From assembly GCF_049705945.1 (NCBI RefSeq), contig NZ_JBNAMV010000003.1, forward strand, positions 1-64,000: DNA of 64,000 nucleotides. Reading direction: 5' to 3'. The notes below the pieces were generated by a model. The model did not search any database. It was not told the origin of the DNA and saw only the letters and a program-made list of their open reading frames with translations. This document shows, in pieces, positions 1 to 8,022 of this stretch. Position 1 is the first letter of the stretch; every line of letters starts with the position of its first letter. The stretch is from Salarchaeum japonicum_A (lineage in GTDB: Archaea; Halobacteriota; Halobacteria; Halobacteriales; Halobacteriaceae). Position numbers and translations under genes: made by a program.

Positions 1-143
1 TTTTATCATATTTCTTCCCGAGCAGTAGACCCCAGAACCCGTCATCGTTCGAAAGGGGGTCATGTGATGTCATCTCGTTACTCATTCAACTATCTGATTA
101 GTGTGAAACCAGGTATAAAGAGACTGTCGGACGAAACTATTGT

Positions 144-1904
144 TCAGAGCAGTTTCAGCGGTCCCTCTTTCTCCACTTCATCGGAACCATTCTGGAGGAA
201 GTAGAGATCGATCCACTCCTGCCCGTGCTCGCGGCAGAACACCGGTACGCATGTCGTCGTATGCTCGTAGCGCTGTTCACAGCGCGTCTCGATCTGTTCT
301 CGCGTCCAGTCACCGTCTTGCTCTAGGTCGTATCGATTGCGAACTTCCCACGAGTGTTCGTCGGCAGCGGCCTTGAGGACGCGAAGCGAGAAGTCCCGAG
401 TATCCTTGAACGTAAACGGACCGCTCATCGATGCCGCTTCGCTCAGGGCAGTCTCTTCGACGCCGTCGAGACACAGGCGATTCTCTGCGACGGCGCGGAA
501 GGCTTCGAGTTCAGCAGATTTCTCGACGAGGACGTCGTGTAGGTAGCTGTGGACGACGTCGCCGTATCCCTCCAGAGTGAACGACTGCTCGGGTGAGACG
601 ATCTGCAGTTCAGCTCCGGTCTGGGCGACTCGGCGACGTTTCGGTTCGAGTAGCGGACACAGGAATGCGAGCCGGTCAGCGTGCAGGAGGTAGGCGTAGC
701 TGAACAACCGAGACCGAGACGGCGACTCCTTCACTGGGTCGTGGCCTTCTGCGTAGTATTTCGAGTCTAGCACAGCTAGTGTCTCGTCGCCCTCTTGTAG
801 CGCGTGGTCCGGTTCGTGGTAGATCTGGCCCTCACCCTCGAACGGGTTCACGGACGGTGATCGGACAGGCGTCACGTCGTCGAGGCCGCCGAGGTGGTCG
901 TAGGACTTGATATACGAGAGCTCCCGCTCAATGACGACCTGGGAGTACTGCTCGAACAGCGACTCCATATTCAAAACGTAGTCCACGACCAGTTCTCGCG
1001 GGCCGTCTCGGAGTTGCTGGCCGAGTGACGATGACATCACTGCCTTGGCGACGTCGAACGCCTTCTGGTAGTACCGTCGCTGCTTCGGAAGGTCGCTAAG
1101 CGAGAGACGTCGATACGCGTCCATCCGATCTAACCCGCTGTTAACACCCATACTCTCCAGGCGCTCCACCTCTCGGTGAACCTCTGAGAAGATACGGTCG
1201 TACGCAGGGTGGTCGTTCTCGTGAGAGTTCTGTCGAAAGAGCCGAAGCAGCGTCTTCCCCGCGTAGTGGAGCAGCGAGTTCGCGGCGTTGTCGTACTCGG
1301 TTTCGTTACGGATCCAGTGTGGTTCCAGCGTCCCCCGCGCGTGGTTCATAAGCGTCTGTTCGACGTCGATCTCTCCCCGACCGTCCAGACTGTCGAGCCG
1401 TCGGATAACCAAGTCGCGGATGTACCCCTGCCGGTGGATCGTCTCTAACCCATCGAGGTAGTTGATCGCCAGCACAACGAAGATATCGTCGAGATGGATG
1501 TCGTCGGAGAGGAAGTCCTGCAGCGGGATCCCGTGATATTCGATGGAGCGGTTCTGGTCGTAGACCGCCAGCAGCATATCGAAGATGTGCTCCCAGTTGA
1601 TCTTCGGATCGACCTGGACCTTTGACGACGGCGTGAGGCTCACGACACCGATGATGTCCGTCGCCTCGACGTGGAGTACCTCGTTCTCGTCGCCGTCTAC
1701 GGTAACCGTGACGACCTCGTACTCCTGCTCGCCGTCGAGCGCCGCCTGACTCTTCGTGAAGACGCCGGGACTCTCTTGTGTGAATGACGCGCGACGAAGC
1801 TGGTCCCCGATGGACGACGGACAGCCCTCTATCCGGATCTCCCCGCGTTCGGGGACGTTGAAGGTGTCCTGCCCGTACTCGTAGACTTCGTCAACGGTGC
1901 TCAT
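144..1904 (-). CDS. mcrC: McrC-like restriction nuclease subunit
   Basis: A 586-residue protein of the McrBC restriction family. McrC supplies the nuclease that cuts modified DNA when driven by the McrB NTPase. The PD-(D/E)xK-type site is visible near residues 365-383: a proline-aspartate in HEPDHAL, then the D-S-K-Y-Y segment in a hydrophobic strand. The rest is helical and acidic, as expected for a halophile. Its start codon overlaps the stop of the upstream AAA+ gene by one base (TAATG), so the two are translated together. Length is longer than E. coli McrC (about 350) but usual for the PF10117-type archaeal versions. The modification recognised cannot be read from sequence. Confident in the family, not in specificity. 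Confidence 0.85.
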   Translation of the reverse strand: MSTVDEVYEYGQDTFNVPERGEIRIEGCPSSIGDQLRRASFTQESPGVFTKSQAALDGEQEYEVVTVTVDGDENEVLHVEATDIIGVVSLTPSSKVQVDPKINWEHIFDMLLAVYDQNRSIEYHGIPLQDFLSDDIHLDDIFVVLAINYLDGLETIHRQGYIRDLVIRRLDSLDGRGEIDVEQTLMNHARGTLEPHWIRNETEYDNAANSLLHYAGKTLLRLFRQNSHENDHPAYDRIFSEVHREVERLESMGVNSGLDRMDAYRRLSLSDLPKQRRYYQKAFDVAKAVMSSSLGQQLRDGPRELVVDYVLNMESLFEQYSQVVIERELSYIKSYDHLGGLDDVTPVRSPSVNPFEGEGQIYHEPDHALQEGDETLAVLDSKYYAEGHDPVKESPSRSRLFSYAYLLHADRLAFLCPLLEPKRRRVAQTGAELQIVSPEQSFTLEGYGDVVHSYLHDVLVEKSAELEAFRAVAENRLCLDGVEETALSEAASMSGPFTFKDTRDFSLRVLKAAADEHSWEVRNRYDLEQDGDWTREQIETRCEQRYEHTTTCVPVFCREHGQEWIDLYFLQNGSDEVEKEGPLKLL

Positions 1905-3133
1905 TACTCGTAGGAGCCCATCTGGCGACGCTCCTGTTCGAGTTCCCGTTCGGCGAGCTCAGCAGCAGGGGCGAGATCGAACTCCTCGAACTCGCCGTTC
2001 ATCGCGCGGTAGTGTTCCGCGATTCGCTCGATCTGCGGGAATGCGGCGGCGTTCAGGAGTCGCGGAACGATGTACGTCCGGAACGCCTGTCCGACCGCAT
2101 CTTTCTGGTCATACTCGTACTCTCCGCCTTCTCGACAGCCGACGCCAAGGAAGACGGCGACGTCGCGATAGTGCATCGGACCGAAGCGCATGATCGACCC
2201 TTGCGACGTCGATTCGTGGCCGTGGTTGATTCCTTGGTAGTCCCGCTCGAATAGCCGGAGGATTTCGCTTTCTCCGAGGTCCGTGTGGTCGGTGACGTGC
2301 GTGGTGATCCAGTCTTTGAACAGCTGTCGGCGCTTGTCCTCCTCGTACTCGTCCAACTCGATCATGGCGAACCGGCGGGTGATCGCGTTGTCGAGTTCGT
2401 TCACCGTCCGGTCGGACATGTTCATCGTACAGATGATGTTCACCCGCTCGTCCAGTTCAATGGTCTCGCCCTCGTCGGTCTCGAAGATGGTCTGATGGGG
2501 ATTCTCGATGGCAGTGTACAGCGGACCGAAAATCTTCGAGATGTCGGCTCGCGTGATCTCGTCGAGGATAACGCCGTACTCGACGTCGAATCGGCGGGCA
2601 CGCTGAACGGCTTCGGACACGCAGCCGAGTTTCGTCCGGTAGCTTAGCGAGTCACCGGTGTAGTCCGGGCTGATGCCGCCGATGATGTCCGACGGCGTCC
2701 ACGAGGGGGTCGCAGTGTTGAGAGCGTACCCGATACCGGTCTCACGGGCGAGCTGCTTGGCGAAGGTCGTCTTCCCTGTTCCGGTCGGTCCGTACAGGAC
2801 GACAGGCTTCCCGGCTTCAAGCGCGACTTTGGCGTTGCGTTCGACATCCTTCGGAACGAGTATCTCTTCGGGTGTTTCGTCACCGCGGAGACTCACGACG
2901 CGCTTGAGGCGGTCTGAAGCCAGCGGTGACTCAAGCACAGCACGCCGAACCCGACCCAGACCCCGTTCACCGTCGTGGACCACATCGAGTTTTTCGTCCT
3001 CGATCAAAAACTCCAGTACGTCTTCGCTCTCTGCATTCCGGATTGCTTCGACGACGTCGTCGGTTACACGGCGAAGAATTCCGACTTCGTCTTTCGCATC
3101 TTCAAGTGTATAGTCGTCCGACGAGTCACTCAT
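1904..3133 (-). CDS. mcrB: McrB-like AAA+ NTPase
   Basis: A 409-residue AAA+ protein (McrB/MoxR class). With the start chosen here, Walker A (GPTGTGKT) is at about residues 115-122 and Walker B (VILDE) at about 188-192; a sensor asparagine follows (TMNMSD). The first ~110 residues are an acidic helical region with no recognised modified-base-binding domain. An in-frame upstream ATG at 3265 exists, but ATG 3133 is preferred because a TATA box (TTTTATATA, 3157-3165 read on the minus strand) sits about 25-30 nt upstream, the spacing of a leaderless haloarchaeal transcript. Forms an operon with mcrC. It should assemble as the NTP-driven motor of the restriction complex. Confidence 0.83.
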   Translation of the reverse strand: MSDSSDDYTLEDAKDEVGILRRVTDDVVEAIRNAESEDVLEFLIEDEKLDVVHDGERGLGRVRRAVLESPLASDRLKRVVSLRGDETPEEILVPKDVERNAKVALEAGKPVVLYGPTGTGKTTFAKQLARETGIGYALNTATPSWTPSDIIGGISPDYTGDSLSYRTKLGCVSEAVQRARRFDVEYGVILDEITRADISKIFGPLYTAIENPHQTIFETDEGETIELDERVNIICTMNMSDRTVNELDNAITRRFAMIELDEYEEDKRRQLFKDWITTHVTDHTDLGESEILRLFERDYQGINHGHESTSQGSIMRFGPMHYRDVAVFLGVGCREGGEYEYDQKDAVGQAFRTYIVPRLLNAAAFPQIERIAEHYRAMNGEFEEFDLAPAAELAERELEQERRQMGSYE

Positions 3134-3239
3134 TATCGAATACAGGTAGTCCGCAGTATATAAAATCCCGTTCAAAATCCTGCTGGCGCTCGATGAGGAC
3201 ATTCGGCCGCCGTCGATTACGACGGACGGCACATGATAG

Positions 3240-3512
3240 ATTCTCCAGCGGGTCTCGAAAGCCACAGAGATCGATATCGACCATCCGAAACACGATTATC
3301 TTGCTCCGCACGGTGGTCGACGTGGTCTGGGGGAGGTGCTTGTCCGCGCGTTCGGGTACACGGTGGCTGCTCGTTACTTGGATAACTCCGAGGAGATGGT
3401 GAGAGAGCGTTACGCACATATAGAAGCTGGTGAACTTGGCGATGTCGCAACTGAGGCACTTGGTGCGTCAGCACTAGGTTTATACCGCTCGGCAGACTTC
3501 TTTCCAGTATGA
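3240..3512 (+). pseudogene. tyrosine recombinase, C-terminal remnant
   Basis: An open frame after a stop at 3237-3239 encodes only the last ~90 residues of a phage-type integrase. Visible are PHGGRRGLGE (the H-x-x-R box) and RERYAHIEAGELGD (the catalytic tyrosine segment), in the order and spacing of the recombinase C-terminus. The N-terminal core-binding and first catalytic parts are missing and no start codon fits, so the gene is a fragment. It lies between the restriction operon and the TBP region and probably marks an old integration boundary or a recombination scar. Confidence 0.75.
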
Positions 3513-3613
3513 GCCTCGAAGAGACGGTTGACTACCTCGCCGAGGAACTCGACCTCGAGCGAAGTGAACACGTCCGTGAGGTTGGTCAGTCGGTCGCCGA
3601 GCTTCGCGACTGA
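3509..3613 (+). CDS. 34-residue acidic protein after integrase remnant
   Basis: A short frame whose ATG overlaps the stop of the integrase remnant (ATGA) encodes a 34-residue acidic peptide (MSLEETVDYLAEELDLERS...) predicted to be helical. The overlap suggests it was translated with the integrase, perhaps as an accessory or excision factor. No family is recognised. It ends exactly where the convergent Fic-like gene ends. It may be a relic like its neighbour. Confidence 0.4.
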   Translation: MSLEETVDYLAEELDLERSEHVREVGQSVAELRD

Positions 3614-4501
3614 TCAAAACATCTCTCTGAAGTCCCGTTCGACGAGTCCGTCCTCCAGATACGTGATGAACTCTTGTTTCGTTGGTCCTTGACGGTCGAG
3701 CAGATCGTCCCGTTCTGCTCGTTCGAGAACTGCCTGCGCGAAGTCCGTACAGTGGGACTCATGCTGCTTAGCGTACTTCGAAAGGGCTTCTCGCCAGTGC
3801 ATATCCAGCTCGAACTCGGCTAATCGGATTTGGATCCCGTCTTTCCGTTCGACGAGGTCGACCTCCAAGTTTTTGAGTTGCTTGAATCGGAGATTGTTCC
3901 GGCGAACCGTGATGAGCCGCTTGGAATCAACGATGTAGGGATCGACCCACTCTCGCCAGGTATCGTCGTCGACGTGTGTTGGTGGCATCGCAAAATCCGG
4001 GTTCACACTTTCAATACAGAACTGAAGCATCGCGATGCCAGTTCGATGATTCGCATTCGGGAGGGAATGTCGGAGAATCAAATTCGACATCACCTCTCCA
4101 GCGACGTTCGGGAGTGGGGCTCCCCAGGATACGTGATCAAGTGCCTGCTGGATCTTTTGTGGTTCGAACTCCTTGTAAAGCCGAAACTCATCCTCATCTC
4201 GAACATCGACAGCAGCTTCGAGCAATTCCACTAACCGGAAAGCGACAACTTGCCCAGGACGGGGGAGGTCACGAATACGGTCGCTCAGCCATTCCTGATC
4301 AAAGTCAATATCTTGGGCTGATTCAATCTCTGAATCGCCCTCGTAGAGCACATATACCGGTGTTTCGAAGGGGTACCCGATGAGTTTTGTCGACTCGTCG
4401 GATTGCTCTCGCTGAGATTGGATTTCTGTAACCGATGCCGAGCTATATTTGAGTGAGAAATTCTCGGCCTGTGGGTGGTGATAGAAGACGAGCCGAGCCA
4501 T
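3614..4501 (-). CDS. Fic/Doc-like protein
   Basis: A 295-residue protein not assigned by overall similarity, but residues 145-154 read HSLPNANHRT. This matches the Fic/Doc active-site pattern H-x-F-x-(D/E)-(G/A)-N-(G/K)-R with two deviations: leucine for phenylalanine and asparagine for the acidic residue. Fic proteins transfer AMP or phosphate to target side chains. Replacement of the acidic, metal-binding residue could mean altered or lost catalysis. The remainder is acidic and mixed helix/strand; the C-terminal 100 residues are helical. It stands alone between the integrase remnant and a PadR regulator. The Fic assignment rests on one motif. Confidence 0.5.
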   Translation of the reverse strand: MARLVFYHHPQAENFSLKYSSASVTEIQSQREQSDESTKLIGYPFETPVYVLYEGDSEIESAQDIDFDQEWLSDRIRDLPRPGQVVAFRLVELLEAAVDVRDEDEFRLYKEFEPQKIQQALDHVSWGAPLPNVAGEVMSNLILRHSLPNANHRTGIAMLQFCIESVNPDFAMPPTHVDDDTWREWVDPYIVDSKRLITVRRNNLRFKQLKNLEVDLVERKDGIQIRLAEFELDMHWREALSKYAKQHESHCTDFAQAVLERAERDDLLDRQGPTKQEFITYLEDGLVERDFREMF

Positions 4502-4569
4502 CTCACTATGTATTCGTGGGAAGTGGGTAAAGCAGTCCCGCTTTTATATTGAGTTCTATTTGCCAGGTA

Positions 4570-4896
4570 CTACGACGTCGTGGGTGCGTTCACGCCCTCT
4601 AAATACTGGCTTTCCCACTCACGTCGTGCCTCGATTTCCCGCAATCCGCGTTGCGTGACCGTGTACACGTTCGTCCGTTTGTCGAGTTCACCTTTCTCCA
4701 GGAGGCCCTTCCCGACGAGGTCGTCGAGGTTTGGATAGAGCCGCCCATGATTGATCTCTTGTTCGTAGTAGTCGTCAAGTTCGGCCTTTACTGCGAGCCC
4801 GTGTGGTTCCTCGAGTCCGGCAATCACGTACAAGATGTCCCGCTGGAACCCAGTTAGATCGTGCATCCGTCTGTTCCCAAATTTTGTGGGTGGCAT
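4570..4896 (-). CDS. PadR-family transcriptional regulator
   Basis: A 108-residue winged-helix protein. The segment MHDLTGFQRDILYVIAGLEEPHGLAVK followed by a HGRLYPNLDDLV wing-helix and a C-terminal VTQRGLREIEARREWE helix is the haloarchaeal PadR pattern. The longest open frame starts at 5019, but ATG 4896 (MPPTKFGN...) fits family length; ATG 4866 is an alternative. It is transcribed divergently from the histone-fold gene at 5000, and the ~100-base gap holds both promoters, so autoregulation or control of the neighbour is plausible. Confidence 0.8.
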   Translation of the reverse strand: MPPTKFGNRRMHDLTGFQRDILYVIAGLEEPHGLAVKAELDDYYEQEINHGRLYPNLDDLVGKGLLEKGELDKRTNVYTVTQRGLREIEARREWESQYLEGVNAPTTS

Positions 4897-4999
4897 ATGT
4901 TCTCTCTGGTACTCCGAGGCGGATACAGCATGACTGGGCAAGAACTCCGCGTGGGAACTTCGAACATTTATATGGTGGACAAGAGAAGTCCGCGATGGA

Positions 5000-5167
5000 A
5001 TGTCTGACCTAATCGTCAAAGCAGCCGTGAAGGACGCACTCTCGGACCAGAACGTCTCGGCAGATTTCTACGACGCCCTCGACGAAGAGGTCGCCGACCT
5101 GCTCGACGACGCCGCAAAGCGTGCTGAGGCCAACGACCGGAAGACGGTCCAGCCCCGCGACCTCTAA
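5000..5167 (+). CDS. small histone-fold protein (DUF1931-type)
   Basis: A 55-residue protein, MSDLIVKAAVKDAL... ending DRKTVQPRDL, with a single histone-fold-like helix pattern and the terminal PRD motif typical of archaeal DUF1931 proteins. Such proteins are thought to bind DNA as dimers. A TATA box (TTTATA, 4967-4972) lies 28-33 nt before the ATG, so the leader is very short or absent. It sits between PadR and TBP, in a cluster of transcription and chromatin genes. Too short to score as a long ORF, but the start, promoter and family fit. Confidence 0.78.
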   Translation: MSDLIVKAAVKDALSDQNVSADFYDALDEEVADLLDDAAKRAEANDRKTVQPRDL

Positions 5168-5194
5168 TTCGGAAGGTACCACACCGACGCTCGA

Positions 5195-5225
5195 AGTCAC
5201 TCCCCGTTTTAAGGGGGTTGTGACT
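5195..5225. promoter_or_regulatory. tbp promoter with inverted repeat around TATA box
   Basis: The TATA-like TTTTAA at 5207-5212 is 27-32 nt before the tbp ATG, giving a leaderless message. It is flanked by an inverted repeat: AGTCAC (5195-5200) plus CCCC, and GGGGG plus GTGACT (5220-5225). A direct repeat GGAAGGTAC lies outside at 5171-5179 and 5226-5234. A regulator bound here would block TBP/TFB loading; self-regulation by TBP is also possible. Confidence 0.5.
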
Positions 5226-5238
5226 GGAAGGTACTCCT

Positions 5239-5799
5239 ATGAGTGTCACAGCCGAATCAATTCAAGTCGAGAATGTGGTCGCGTCGTCCGATATCGGTCA
5301 AGAACTCGATCTGGAAACGCTTTCTGAGGATTTAGGAGCCACCGACTACGATCCCGATAACTTCCCTGGACTCGTATATCGGATGCACGATCCTAAAGCC
5401 GCAGCGCTCATTTTCCGCTCGGGGAAAGTCGTCTGTACGGGTGCAAAAAGCGTCGACAATGTGACGACTGCGTTGGAATACGTCTTCGACGAGCTCCGTG
5501 AATTGGGTGTCGATGTCGCTACCTCTCCAGATATCGAAATCCAGAATATTGTCTCAAGTGGGGACCTCGACCACACACTCAATTTGAATGCGATTGCGAT
5601 CGGCCTAGGTCTCGAACACATCGAATACGAACCAGAGCAGTTCCCGGGGCTCGTCTACCGGCTTGACGACCCGGACGTCGTCGCACTCCTCTTCGGGAGT
5701 GGAAAGCTCGTCATCACGGGCGGAAAACAGCTTGACGATGCTGAACAAGCGCTTACAGTGATCGAAAACCAGCTCACTGACCTCGGGTTACTGGAGTAA
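5239..5799 (+). CDS. tbp: TATA-box-binding protein
   Basis: A 186-residue archaeal TBP. It shows the two ~90-residue direct repeats of the saddle: each has a QNIV/ENVVAS strand, FPGLVYR(L/M)xDP and an F-x-SGK(V/L)V-x-TG(A/G)K strand. It recognises TATA boxes and recruits TFB and RNA polymerase. Haloarchaea carry several TBP paralogues, and plasmid-borne copies act as alternative general factors; a TFB is encoded about 24 kb downstream. Full length, no defects seen. The promoter has an unusual symmetric element, described separately. Confidence 0.95.
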   Translation: MSVTAESIQVENVVASSDIGQELDLETLSEDLGATDYDPDNFPGLVYRMHDPKAAALIFRSGKVVCTGAKSVDNVTTALEYVFDELRELGVDVATSPDIEIQNIVSSGDLDHTLNLNAIAIGLGLEHIEYEPEQFPGLVYRLDDPDVVALLFGSGKLVITGGKQLDDAEQALTVIENQLTDLGLLE

Positions 5800-5884
5800 T
5801 TCGACGACACAGAACAGTTGGCAGGGTACACTGGCACTGGTGAGTACATTTTTGAATCTGCTCTCCCCGTGTTAAGTTAGTGCG

Positions 5885-6928
5885 ATGGCTGATGCCGAAC
5901 GGGAGGTAGATGATGTCCTGTCCGGGAATGTTCTTTCAGTCCAAGATCTGAACGACCGAATTGCATCGGTCGTCCAGGACACGCCTGCCCTCAACGGCGT
6001 CCGCTGTATTGGCGAGGTCACGGATCTCCATCAGAACAGTACCGCCCTCTATTTCACCCTGACTGACGGCGACGCCGAACTTCCCTGTATGCTCTGGGCG
6101 AACCGCTATCAGAAGATGGACGCTGACCTCGAGGACGGGACCGAGGTCATCCTCGAAGGCGATATCGACTACTGGACAGAGGGCGGGAAAATCGACCTCA
6201 AGCCGTGGGAGGTGATCGTCGTCGGCGACGGCGATCAAGCAGCTGCCGTCGAGCGACTACGAAGCGAACTCGAAGAGCGTGGCTGGTTCGACGACGAGCA
6301 GAAACAGCGCCCGCCGGCGTTCCCAGAGCGGGTTGGGGTCGTAACCTCCCTCCGTGGCGATGCCCGTTATGACATCCAGAACGCGATCCACGAACAGGAC
6401 CCTACCGTCGACATCCTGGTGAAGGACGCCACCGTCCAAGGGTCGGAGTCGCCCACATCCATCGCGAACGGCATCCACCATCTGGACCGCTCCGAGGACG
6501 TCGACTCGATCATCGTCGGCCGTGGCGGCGGGAGTGATTCGAACCTCCAGGCGTTCAACACCGAGCGGGTCGCGGAAGCCATCTTCACCGCGAACACCCC
6601 GACCGTCACGGCGATCGGGCATACTGACGACCGGTTAATCGCAGATCAGGTCGCGGATGTGGCAACGATCACGCCGACGGCCGCTGGCGAGTATATCGTG
6701 AATTCCCGCGAGGAGTTCTTCGCGGGCGAGGTCAAGCCGCTGGCACAGCAACTCGACGCTGCGTACGAAACCTTCCAGCAGGAGCACGAACACGAACAAG
6801 AACTTGCCGAAGCAGTCGACGAGGCGGCCGCACCCGAGGGGCTGCCGCCGGTCTACTACAAGGCCGCAATCGCTGTGCTGTTGTTGCTGTTGTTGGCCAT
6901 CACTGGGCTTTGGTTGGGGGTGATCTAA
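5885..6928 (+). CDS. xseA: exodeoxyribonuclease VII large subunit, membrane-anchored
   Basis: A 347-residue XseA. An OB-fold domain covers residues ~16-115 (VRCIGEVTDLHQ...). The catalytic region has GVVTSLRGDARYD, VGRGGGSDSNL (212-217 core) and AIGHTDDRLIADQVAD (243-258). The enzyme degrades single-stranded DNA from both ends. It is shorter than bacterial XseA (~450): the long coiled-coil region is reduced to ~45 residues and is followed by a strongly hydrophobic C-terminal segment (about residues 322-345, rich in L, A and I) that looks like a transmembrane anchor. xseB follows two bases later. The anchor and the location just before the transfer operon suggest a role at the membrane with incoming or outgoing single-stranded DNA; that is inference. 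Confidence 0.88.
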   Translation: MADAEREVDDVLSGNVLSVQDLNDRIASVVQDTPALNGVRCIGEVTDLHQNSTALYFTLTDGDAELPCMLWANRYQKMDADLEDGTEVILEGDIDYWTEGGKIDLKPWEVIVVGDGDQAAAVERLRSELEERGWFDDEQKQRPPAFPERVGVVTSLRGDARYDIQNAIHEQDPTVDILVKDATVQGSESPTSIANGIHHLDRSEDVDSIIVGRGGGSDSNLQAFNTERVAEAIFTANTPTVTAIGHTDDRLIADQVADVATITPTAAGEYIVNSREEFFAGEVKPLAQQLDAAYETFQQEHEHEQELAEAVDEAAAPEGLPPVYYKAAIAVLLLLLLAITGLWLGVI

Positions 6929-6930
6929 GC

Positions 6931-7113
6931 GTGGCAAACGACCAAGAGATCCACGACCGGCTGGCCCGTGTCGAAGAAATCATTGAGCAGCTCGATGCGG
7001 ACGAGTGTGACCTCGATGAAGGGACAAGGCTCCACGAGGAAGGTCAGGAACTCTTGGCCGAGGTGCGAGAAATCCTCGACAACGGGCGTGGAGAGGTCGT
7101 GGAACTCGAGTAG
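6931..7113 (+). CDS. xseB: exodeoxyribonuclease VII small subunit
   Basis: A 60-residue, almost entirely helical acidic protein (RLARVEEIIEQLDADECDLDEGTRLHEEGQELLAEVREIL) typical of XseB, which packs along XseA and is needed for exonuclease activity. GTG at 6931, two bases after the xseA stop, is chosen; an in-frame ATG at 6910 would overlap xseA by 19 bases. Tight coupling supports co-translation in equimolar amounts. Confidence 0.82.
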   Translation: MANDQEIHDRLARVEEIIEQLDADECDLDEGTRLHEEGQELLAEVREILDNGRGEVVELE

Positions 7114-7128
7114 AGCGCCATTCCAACC

Positions 7129-7169
7129 TTAACCAACAGACAACGGCATCTAACCCCGTTGTTGGTTAA
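7129..7169. repeat. 41-bp dyad element, copy 1
   Basis: Arms TTAACCAACA (7129-7138) and TGTTGGTTAA (7160-7169) are perfect inverted repeats separated by 21 bp. Part of the left spacer (ACAACGG) echoes the right arm. It lies in the gap between xseB and the promoter of the transfer operon. Three other copies exist in the window. Confidence 0.75.
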
Positions 7170-7244
7170 CGGTACCTTTGCAAGGTGAACGAACTCTCCG
7201 GTTATAATTTACTTTAGATTTTTGCGCCAGTTGGTGGCCAGAAA

Positions 7245-7354
7245 GCATATACCGATCTTCTAGCTATCGCACCACCATGGACCGGGGCTCAACCGGTGCA
7301 TACCCACCCCGCACATATGATCACACGGGCAGTCACCATCGAAGACATCGATGA
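7245..7354 (+). promoter_or_regulatory. transfer-operon promoter with possible 25-codon leader ORF
   Basis: TATA-like CATATA at about 7246-7251 lies ~27 nt before ATG 7277, the distance expected of a leaderless start. That ATG opens a 25-codon frame ending at 7354 that overlaps, in another frame, the start of the first operon gene (ATG 7317). Either the first gene has a ~40-nt leader, or the short frame is a leader peptide. A second AT-rich box (TTATAATTTA) lies near 7202-7211. Confidence 0.4.
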
Positions 7355-7565
7355 TCTGTACCTGACGTGGAACAGCCATATCAACGGGTCCGCCCTCTAC
7401 CGCCGCGCCCTCCGAGATGAGATGGAGCTTCGCGACGTTAACCCTGACGAGCTTCGAGATCTCTTCGAACGGGCTCGCGAACAGGGCTACACGAAAGACG
7501 AGATCGTCGACGAGACCAACCGCTACGCTGATCTGAAAGCACTCGTCGACGACGCAGAGGAGTAA
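7317..7565 (+). CDS. small acidic helical protein, first gene of transfer operon
   Basis: An 82-residue protein beginning MITRAVTIEDIDDLYLTWNSH. It is helical and strongly acidic, with no Cys or membrane segment. A GTG start at 7296 would add seven residues. No family recognised. It is followed after six bases by the pilin-like gene and heads an eight-gene co-directional run, so a regulatory or cytoplasmic accessory role in transfer is possible; that is only positional. Confidence 0.6.
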   Translation: MITRAVTIEDIDDLYLTWNSHINGSALYRRALRDEMELRDVNPDELRDLFERAREQGYTKDEIVDETNRYADLKALVDDAEE

Positions 7566-7571
7566 CCCGCT

Positions 7572-7994
7572 ATGTCACAGGACAATACGCCCTCCGAGAC
7601 GGCTTCGAATCGCCCCGACAGCCAGTCCACGGCATCGAGTAGGCTTCCCAGGCAAGCTGTGTTCATCGTCGTCGCCCTGAGCCTGTTCGCTGTGGAACCC
7701 GCCGCCGCACAGACGAATGCCGTCTGTAGTGCGGACAACCTCCCCAGCATGATCGAGGGCTTCTTCCAGCTTACCACGGCGCTAGGCATTGTCGGCCTCG
7801 CAGTCGTGTGGCAGGCTGACTCCCTTATCGAGATGTTCACGATCACGCCCGAGCAGAAGAAGGGCCTCAAGCGGCACAAACGGTCGGCGATGAAGTCCGC
7901 GGTCGTCCTCGTCGCCCTCGGCCCACTCTACACCGTCGCTGGGTCGATGATGAACCTCCCGCTGGCGCAGTGCGTCGACCTCGCCCCCTGGTAG
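7572..7994 (+). CDS. pilin-like small membrane protein (VirB2/CedA1-like)
   Basis: A 140-residue protein. A polar N-terminus is followed by a signal-like hydrophobic segment (about 29-46, ending AAAQ), then two further hydrophobic helices (about 66-86 and 105-123) separated by a short basic loop (KKGLKRHKRS). This three-segment plan with a cleavable leader is that of VirB2/TrbC pilins and of the archaeal CedA1-type pilin. Two cysteines remain in the mature part. It precedes a surface protein, a VirB6-like channel, VirB4 and a VirD4-like ATPase, which supports a pilus or channel subunit. Assignment is by topology and context, not sequence identity. Confidence 0.55.
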   Translation: MSQDNTPSETASNRPDSQSTASSRLPRQAVFIVVALSLFAVEPAAAQTNAVCSADNLPSMIEGFFQLTTALGIVGLAVVWQADSLIEMFTITPEQKKGLKRHKRSAMKSAVVLVALGPLYTVAGSMMNLPLAQCVDLAPW

Positions 7995-8022
7995 GCGACT
8001 ACCACCCCCGTCGCGAGCCCCC

